Shown here in pieces: positions 57,361 through 64,000 of a stretch of DNA of 64,000 nucleotides (its first letter is position 1; every line of letters starts with the position of its first letter). The position numbers were made by a program, and so were the translations under genes. A model generated the notes under the pieces. The model saw only the letters and a list, made by a program, of their open reading frames with translations. It was not told where the DNA came from and did no database searches. This DNA comes from Bolinopsis microptera (lineage: Eukaryota; Ctenophora; Tentaculata; Lobata; Bolinopsidae). The stretch covers positions 4,438,359 through 4,502,358 of the forward strand of contig NC_087075.1 of NCBI RefSeq assembly GCF_026151205.1, written 5' to 3'.

Positions 57361-58531
57361 ATGAGTATGACTCGATTGACCCTGGTGGTTGTTAGCATCA
57401 TTTCCTTTGCCTACGCTGGAAAGTACTCAGGTAATAAAAATATCACCATTTCATATCACTCCTTTAATAGAGGTAGTAGTAAATCGCTAAACAGGAAAAC
57501 CAACAAAAATACATTATGTTATCAAATTAATTATAAACATGACCTGAATTATTTTTATTTTCATATTAGTGAGTTTTCTTGACAAACTGAATATTAAGTG
57601 CATATTGATATTCATAATGATAATTCATATAGAAAAAATAGCAAATGAGTGTATTTCAGATGATTTCCTGGCAGTGTCGGTCGGTTCGGACGGTTGGTCC
57701 CCCAAAACCAGCGGATATGTCCCGCTAGCATTCGAAACGCATTCTTTACAAATTGCTGCAAAAAAAATTAATGAAGGAAAAATCTGGGTCGCAATAAATG
57801 ACGGAACAAATAATGGAGGCCACATGGAGGTGACTTTAACTATGCCTGAGGGAGGCAACTCAGTTGTAATCAAATTGGAGTATTGCTCACCTGCGGGTAC
57901 TACTGATTCATTTGACATAACAGAGGAGTTTGCACAAGAAGACTCTTTGGTTTGGACGATCACAAGAACAGAAGAAAAAGAGCTGGTCTTTATGTGTCAA
58001 GACATGGAAGTGTATAGGTTTGACATGACAAAAATGTGCAATGAGGCGTTTGAAGTCAGTTGGTTTAATTTTCCAACCGAAGTAAAGGTTTACAACAGCG
58101 ACACGGCGACTGAAGCATACCGAGGAATAATCATGGGTAAGTCATAAGTATCGATTAAACATTCGATGGTAAAATTCCTATTTTAATGCTACTGGATGCT
58201 TTTAATTAGATTTGTTTTTTATTATAAGAGGTAAGCCTAATATCATGGCTATGGCTATGGCTACGTCGGCTAGTTCTTGTGGAATGGAAATTTTCAGTAT
58301 CTACTGGGTATTTCCACTTGGTAACCACGTCACAAATTCAAATTTTCAGCCGACTTTGAAGGTGGAAGCTCAGGAGAAGGAGAAGGAGAAGGAGAAGGAG
58401 AAGGATCAGAAGGAGAAGGAGAAGGAGAACACTCTGGAGAAGGCGGTGACATGATCTGGGAAAGTAGCGCTAATGTTCTCCCAATGTCTTTCTGTCTTGT
58501 TGCTGTCTTTGTTGGATACATGCTCTTTTAG
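57361..58531 (+). CDS. GPI-anchored-type surface protein with Cys/Trp domain and Gly-Glu stalk
   Basis: Three exons join in phase 1: 57361-57430, 57660-58136 and 58350-58531, with GT-AG borders, giving 242 residues. Residues 1-20 are a signal peptide (MSMTRLTLVVVSIISFAYAG). Exon 2 (about 25-182) is one domain with three late Cys, VWTITR and DTATEAYRG; it matches exon 2 of the multidomain gene at 25417 in Cys and Trp spacing and in the DTA-x-x-YR ending. Exon 3 encodes a stalk of about ten Gly-Glu repeats (188-212), then a short polar part with SSAN (about 219-222) and a hydrophobic C-terminus, VLPMSFCLVAVFVGYMLF, that ends the protein, as in GPI-anchor signals. A type I membrane segment without a tail is the alternative. 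AATAAA at 58621 is a likely polyadenylation signal. Function unknown; a surface recognition or coat protein is inference. Confidence 0.8.
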
Positions 58532-58620
58532 TGAGACTTATTTTCGAATCATAATAGAAAAATTAAAATATTTACATTTTCATACTTGCATGTGTTATAC
58601 TTATATCTATAATAGTTTTT

Positions 58621-58626
58621 AATAAA
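58621..58626 (+). terminator. Polyadenylation signal AATAAA
   Basis: First AATAAA downstream of the stop codon of the GPI-type gene, 90 bp away, in the same orientation. Confidence 0.5.
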
Positions 58627-58705
58627 GGATGATGATTAATCAGTGATTAATCACTCTACACTCGACTTTTTCAATCTGTTCTCTAGCTGGCTCTAAACAA
58701 CTATG

Positions 58706-59769
58706 GGCAACTTGGTCGTTTACCTCCGGACAGTCTATGCAACGTCTATGCAACGTCCGTGCAACAACAAAAGAACCGTCTATGCAACGTCCCTGCACAA
58801 TGAACACTCTATGCACACTCCCTGCACGGTCAGTCTATGCAACGTCTATGCAACGTCTATGCAACGTCTATGCAACGTCCCTGCACAGTACCATATGAAC
58901 ACCGGCTACTAGCCGGCTACTAGCCGGCTAGTAGCCACTTTTGTAATAACAGCTCCTCAACTTCACATTAACAACCGGCTACTAACCGGCACTTGAAAAG
59001 TGGTCACTAGCCGGCTATTAACCGGCTACTAGCCGGCTAGTGGCCACAAAGTGGCTACTAACCGGCTACTAAGCGGTCACTAGCCGGCTATTAGCCGAGC
59101 TCTAAAGCAGACCTATTAGTAGCCGGTTCTAAACCGGCTACTAGCCGGCACTTGAAAAGCGGTCACTAGCCGGCTACTAACCGGCTACTAACCGGCTAGT
59201 AACCACCAAGTGGCTACTATCCGGCTACTAACCGGTCACTAGCCGGCTCTTAAGCGGACCTACTAGCCGGCACTCGAAAAGCGGTCGCTAGCCGGCTACT
59301 AACCGGCTACTAACCGGCTAGTAACCACCAAGTGGCTACTAACCGGAACCGGCTACTAGTAGGTCTGCTTTAGAGCTCGGCTAATAGCCGGCTAGTGACC
59401 GCTTAGTAGCCGGTTAGTAGCCACTTTGTGGTCACTAGCCGGCTAGTAGCCGGTTAGTAGCCGGCTAGTGACCACTTTTCAAGTGCCGGTTAGTAGCCGG
59501 TTGTTAATGTGAAGTTGAGGAGCTGTTATTACAAAAGTGGCTACTAGCCGGCTAGTAGCCGGCTAGTAGCCGGTGTTCATATGGTACTGTGCAGGGACGT
59601 TGCATAGACGTTGCATAGACGTTGCATAGACGTTGCATAGACTGACCGTGCAGGGAGTGTGCATAGAGTGTTCATTGTGCAGGGACGTTGCATAGACGGT
59701 TCTTTTGTTGTTGCACGGACGTTGCATAGACGTTGCATAGACTGTCCGGAGGTAAACGACCAACTTCCC
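58706..59769. mobile_element. 1.06-kb palindromic element with 8-bp target duplication
   Basis: Arms 58706-59129 and 59346-59769 are almost perfect reverse complements (about 424 bp each) around a spacer of about 215 bp. The flanks carry CAACTATG on both sides (58698-58705 and 59770-59777). The outer arms hold repeated tatgcaacgtc units, the inner parts and spacer many ccggctactagccgg-type units, themselves small palindromes. The 8-bp duplication suggests mobilisation by a hAT-type transposase. Nearly identical frames on both strands (69 residues) are arm copies, not genes. Confidence 0.9.
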
Positions 59770-59779
59770 CAACTATGCA

Positions 59780-60125
59780 AATCCTAATCCTCTAATCTGA
59801 TCCCAACCCGAACCCTAACCCAATCCCTAACAAAAGCATTAATGATTAATTGCTGAAACCCTAACCCTAACGAGAAATTAGACCAACTTCCTTGTACGGT
59901 CATAATCGTATCACGCATGATCGAACATTTTTTTCGCCAATATCTTACGCACTACCAGGGAAGCATTTTGACATTTAACCCTATGTCATGTGGATTATGG
60001 GGTGATTCGGAATCAGCGTCCGAAAATACATCGGTTAAGGTTGGTTTCAATGCAACTGTCGGGGGGCCCTTTTAGAAAAATCTTGAAGGTCGAGTGTAAA
60101 GTGATTTAGCATGTAGCACGCTCGG
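59780..60125 (+). repeat. Dispersed repeat shared with 24008-24300
   Basis: See the copy at 24008. This copy is longer in the middle (a gggggcccttttag stretch) and otherwise follows the same order. Confidence 0.6.
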
Positions 60126-60558
60126 TTAATAAATTCAAACCTAGTTTTACTTTGGGATATAGTTTGATAATAAAAATAAATTACTATGTACACAATTGAT
60201 GCAGTGTCACGTATAACTATATTATATTTTATTCAGTATGTAAATAAGACTATTTTTGTAAGCAAAAAATACGTATGAAAATTGTATATGGTTGCCAAGG
60301 AGTGTCATTCTTAAAAAGTTTTATTTTATTTTTTAAATTACACTCCTTGGCCACCTGATACATGTATTAAGAATTTGACCAAAACCCATAGGCATAATCA
60401 TGGGTAGAGTGGACCGCTGCCAATGTCTCTTTTTCCCAAACAGTAGGAAATGATATTAATTTAAATAACCGTCCGCAAATGCAAGATGATACCAATAATG
60501 AAATTGGTCGCTCGCTTTTCCCATTCATTCACGGCTTACAAATTTTAATAAGTTTCGA

Positions 60559-61527
60559 GACAATTCGGTAATGTAGCTACACACGGTTAAGGCACGGTTA
60601 AGGCACGGTTAAGGCACGGTTAAGGCACAAGGGTTACATAAGGCACGGTTGAGGCACGGTCACTTAATAAGACACGGTTAACGCACGGTTAACGCACTTT
60701 TAAGGCACGGTTAACGCACAAACTGCCCATAAGCAACCATTATGGTCGCTTAAGGCACGGTTAACGCACGGTTGGGGAAATATAACCTATAAACATACAA
60801 GTGGTTAACTAAGGCACGGTTGTCGGTTAGGGAACAAAGCTGAGGTATGGCACAGTGAATAAACCACGAATGAGTTGCGGGAAACACATGTTTTGGCAAT
60901 ATTCCACCATACAAAGCCAATTATAGTGATTGTGAACATTTTGATGTGGGCAAGTGATTCCCTGTTCCCGTATTTGGTATATTTTTTTAAATGTGGCAAT
61001 TTATAGAGAAAATTTCGTATGCGAATTTAATTCGAATAATAAGTTTAGTGCGAACTTAACAGCATTGGCCACACTTGTACCGTTGCAGAATATCCACAAT
61101 AGATGTAGAAATAAGGATAATAAGATATTCCGATTTGAGAGGATACTTCCAGCTCCGATGGAGAGGGTGTGTACAGCTCCGCCTCCAGCACAGGACCAAT
61201 AGAATCCATCTCGGAACAGCTGGAAGGGGAACAGGGCTTCAGCTTCATGTATAGGTCTGACAATCTTCACAGAATTGGTGAGGTGTGCGGGTGGTGTAAG
61301 CACGCAGCAATTGGTTGAGTGATGTGATCTGAGCTACTGGTACATGACTGCGAAGTATAAGGTTGTGCAGATCACCTCACTCAAATAAACAGGTGTGCAG
61401 ATGTGAACTGGAAGAAAATTTCCGTCTAGTGGGTACATAATTAGTTTGCATGAATCTCGGGATTCGTGCCTTAACCGTGTCTTTATAACCGTGCCTTAAC
61501 CGTGCGTAGCTACATTACCGAATTGCC
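60559..61527. mobile_element. 969-bp DNA element with 8-bp target duplication
   Basis: Terminal inverted repeats of about 35 bp (CAATTCGGTAATGTAGCTAC, then cacggttaaggcacgg) at both ends, flanked by the exact duplication AGTTTCGA (60551-60558 and 61528-61535). The left end and middle carry many copies of aaggcacggtt and aacgcacggtt. Frames inside (61001-61303 minus) show no transposase signature. A hAT-type MITE is the best reading. Confidence 0.85.
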
Positions 61528-62319
61528 AGTTTCGATTAATTGCATCAATCACATGCTGTAAAAATCTCTTTGAGTTGCTTTCGGGTCGATATCTAGTATT
61601 TCGGGATAAGGGTGGTAGTTAGTGTCAGTCCAATTAGCTGATGTTTATTGAATCTGTATTGCCGAGTACAGCTGCCTTCGGTTAGTTCTTCTTAATCTAT
61701 TACTATTGTAAATGAATGGGAAATGCGACCGACCGATTTCACTCGGGGGAAATGGCTCTAAGATTTTGGAGCAAGTTTTAGGAGGGTCTGTGGTTTAATA
61801 CCAGAGGTGAGTCGTTAGCAGCCTGTATAATTACGTTTATGACGGGAAAATAGTTCATTGATATCAATTTAATTAAGTGTCGTCCCGAGAAAGTTATAAG
61901 GAGTGTTTTATGTCGTATTATTTTTTGTGAATGGAACCGGATAATGATTTGTAAAGGTGATAGCTATTCAATAGCTTTATGTATATCAATATCGAGCGTT
62001 GGGGCTATCGGATGCAAAGGGCTGATTCAATTACATTCAGACATAATTTCTTCTTCAGTAATGTTTCCACCCGGGCACCTCAATCCACGGTTATTGAGCT
62101 GCCCCTCACCCACACAAGCAACAATATTTTCATTATTAAATAAACTGTTAAAACATACGGAAAAGGGAGGGGGTCTAAAATGCTCAAATTTGTGACCAAT
62201 TATCCGTGATAAGGGAAACTGAACACAGCTTAAAGTTATGATCATCATCCACAGCAAGATAAAAACAAGAAAACATATATTAAACAATCCTGCAAATTTC
62301 CAATCGGGTTTCTCCTTCT

Positions 62320-62505
62320 CCTCCTTTTCGGTTTAACTCACTAAATTAAAATATTTTTCCTTTTCCTCCTCTTCAGTTTAACTCACTAAATATTTGTCCT
62401 TTTCCTCCTCTTCAGTTTAACTCACTAAATATTTCTCCTCCTCCTCCTCTTCAGTTTAACTCACTAAATATTTCTCCTCCTCCTTTCCTCCTTTCCTCCT
62501 AATTT
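62320..62505. repeat. Tandem repeat, gtttaactcactaaatattt unit
   Basis: About four or five units of roughly 38 bp joined by tcctcctcctc stretches. The same repeat resumes at 63073-63182, so the fold-back arm between has inserted into the array. Confidence 0.8.
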
Positions 62506-62509
62506 GCTC

Positions 62510-63072
62510 AGCAAAATTCAGAATTTGGCCGCCAATTTTTTTTGGAAGCCTAAATCAAAAATTTTGAAAACTGATTGCGAGTTGTTACAATTTTAATGAG
62601 ATCAATTCCGCGAACTAAGATACAGGCAATTCAGTTCATTTTTTGGGGTCTTTTCACCTTAGTATCCACATTTAAACAGATATAAAGCTATAATACAGAG
62701 AATATGTAGTTTAGGCTGACCTTTTATATAAAGTAAGTTTCATTCAAAAATATTGATATTTGACCATTTTATGGGACGAAATCTACCAAATTTGGTGCGT
62801 ATATGCCCAAACATGGGCATATGGTTTTTGGCTCATAACTCAGTCATTCAGAAGACCACTATAACTAGCTAAAAGTAGACCACTATACACCTGGGTTTTG
62901 GGCATGTAACGGGTATTTGGCTGAATTGGGCCTAATTTGGACTAAATATGGGCGGGACTGCCCAGCGGGCACCGTTTGGCGGTTGGGGTCCGAGACCCCC
63001 TCAAAAGTTCGGTCACTGGTCCTATCTCGAAATCAAGTTTCACAAGAAAAATACCCATTGGACCCCGGCCCC
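62510..63072 (+). mobile_element. Fold-back element, left copy
   Basis: Matched in reverse by 63455-64000 from tgagatcaattccgc and gtatccacatttaaa through tttcattcaaaaatattgat and gggcctaatttgga to the end near atacccattg. A third, shorter copy is at 30690-31105. The whole has no coding frame of note. The array at 62320-62505 and 63073-63182 flanks it, which marks this copy as inserted. Confidence 0.72.
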
Positions 63073-63306
63073 TTAACTCACTAAATATTTCTCCTCCTCC
63101 TTTCCTCTTATTCGGTTTAACTCACTAGATATTTCTCCTCCTCTTTCCTCCTATTCGGTTTAACTCACTAAATATTTGTCCTTCTCCGCATTCCACCTGC
63201 GGAGCTACAGAAACACACAAACAGCACAATGATCTCAATCCAAACAATTAGACATTCATAACTCGATAATGATCAGCTGAGCTCAGTTGTAGCTCATAAT
63301 GTAGAG

Positions 63307-63457
63307 TTTCACTTTCTTTTTCTCTTGGCAAAGCTCACAATGAGGAGGTTATCTTTCTCTTTCTCTTGGCAAAGCTCACAATGAGGAGGTTATCTTTCTC
63401 TTTCTCTTGGCAAAGCTCACAATGAGGAGGTTCTCTTTCTCTTTCTCTTGGCAAAGC
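63307..63457. repeat. 41-bp tandem repeat
   Basis: About 3.5 units of ctttctctttctcttggcaa followed by agctcacaatgaggaggttat, in the spacer between the two fold-back copies and touching the right one. Confidence 0.85.
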
Positions 63458-64000
63458 AATGGGTATTTTTTTGTGAAACTTGATTTCAAGATAGCAGTTA
63501 ACCAACAAACTAGGACCAGTAACCGAACTTTTGAGGGGGTCCCGGATCCCAACCGCCAAACGGTGCGCGCAGGGCAGCCACACCCACATTTGGTCCAAAT
63601 TAGGCCCAATTTAGCCAAATACCCTGAACATGCCCAAAACCCAGGTTTATGGTGCTTTACTTGTAGCTAGTGGTCTCCTGAACTTGTATATAAACTTTCG
63701 TCAAGATTGGACAAATAATGACTGAGTTATGAGCCAAAAACAATATGCCCATATTTGGGCATACGCACCAAATTTGGTAGATTTCGTCCCATAAATTGGT
63801 CAAATATCAATATTTTTGAATGAGACTTACTTTTAATGAAAGGAAAGCTTAAACTTCATATTCTCTGTAAGTTGTAGCTTTATATTTGTTTAAATGTGGA
63901 TACTAAGGCGAAAAAACCACAAACAATGAACTAAATTGCCCATATCTTGGTTCGCGATATTTGCGGAATTGATCTCATTAAAATTGTAACAACTCAATCA
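63455..64000 (-). mobile_element. Fold-back element, right copy, cut by the window end
   Basis: Reverse-strand copy of 62510-63072. It continues past position 64000, so its outer end and any target duplication cannot be seen. Confidence 0.72.

Noticed and set aside
58703-59772. Two genes with identical 69-residue products on opposite strands
   Set aside because: They are the two arms of one palindromic element.

Overview
The window is AT-rich animal DNA from a repeat-laden, non-vertebrate genome. The evidence for an animal is an Eph-receptor ligand-binding domain, exon-shuffled extracellular domains (LDL-receptor class A, fucolectin-like F5/8C, sushi-like) on phase 1-1 exons, TTAGGG-type repeats, and retrotransposon fragments. 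A marine invertebrate such as a cnidarian would fit, but nothing here fixes the species.

Three host genes can be assembled from exons with matching splice sites and phases. (1) An Eph-type receptor on the minus strand (five exons, 11277 down to 8744) begins with a signal peptide and carries the whole ligand-binding domain; its EGF, fibronectin and kinase parts are not seen to its left and probably lie outside the window. (2) A secreted or surface multidomain gene on the plus strand (24446 to at least 31908) has a signal peptide, a Cys/Trp-patterned domain I cannot name, LDLa, fucolectin-like F5/8C and sushi-like exons, all in phase 1; its 3' end is uncertain. (3) A complete three-exon plus-strand gene (57361-58531) encodes a 242-residue protein with a signal peptide, a second copy of the same unnamed domain, a Gly-Glu repeat stalk and a GPI-type hydrophobic tail. 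Genes 2 and 3 share exon layout and domain and look like distant paralogs, perhaps cell-surface recognition proteins (inference).

Most of the rest is mobile and tandem DNA. Layout: 1-5460, intergenic with small tandem repeats; 5461-7060, a 1.35-kb GA tract ending in a probable assembly artefact; 8744-11277, Eph gene; 12.1-18.2 kb, short GC-rich MITEs, diverged tandem repeats and the C-terminal part of a Penelope-like element; 19-24 kb, microsatellite, tRNA-derived SINE, an 0.8-kb repeat and a TTAA-flanked element; 24.4-33 kb, multidomain gene with repeat-filled introns; 33.3-43.3 kb, a segmental duplication whose second copy is split by a 3.6-kb transposon that itself contains nested elements; 35.2-36.4 kb, a 30-bp minisatellite; 43.3-48.3 kb, a long inverted-repeat element split by a LINE fragment; 50.9-55.8 kb, hairpin MITE, TTAA element and LINE reverse transcriptase; 57.4-58.6 kb, GPI-type gene; 58.7-64 kb, two elements with 8-bp target duplications and a fold-back pair at the right edge.

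I see no rRNA gene, intact tRNA gene, CRISPR array or bacterial-type operon, and no clear LTR or virus-derived element.
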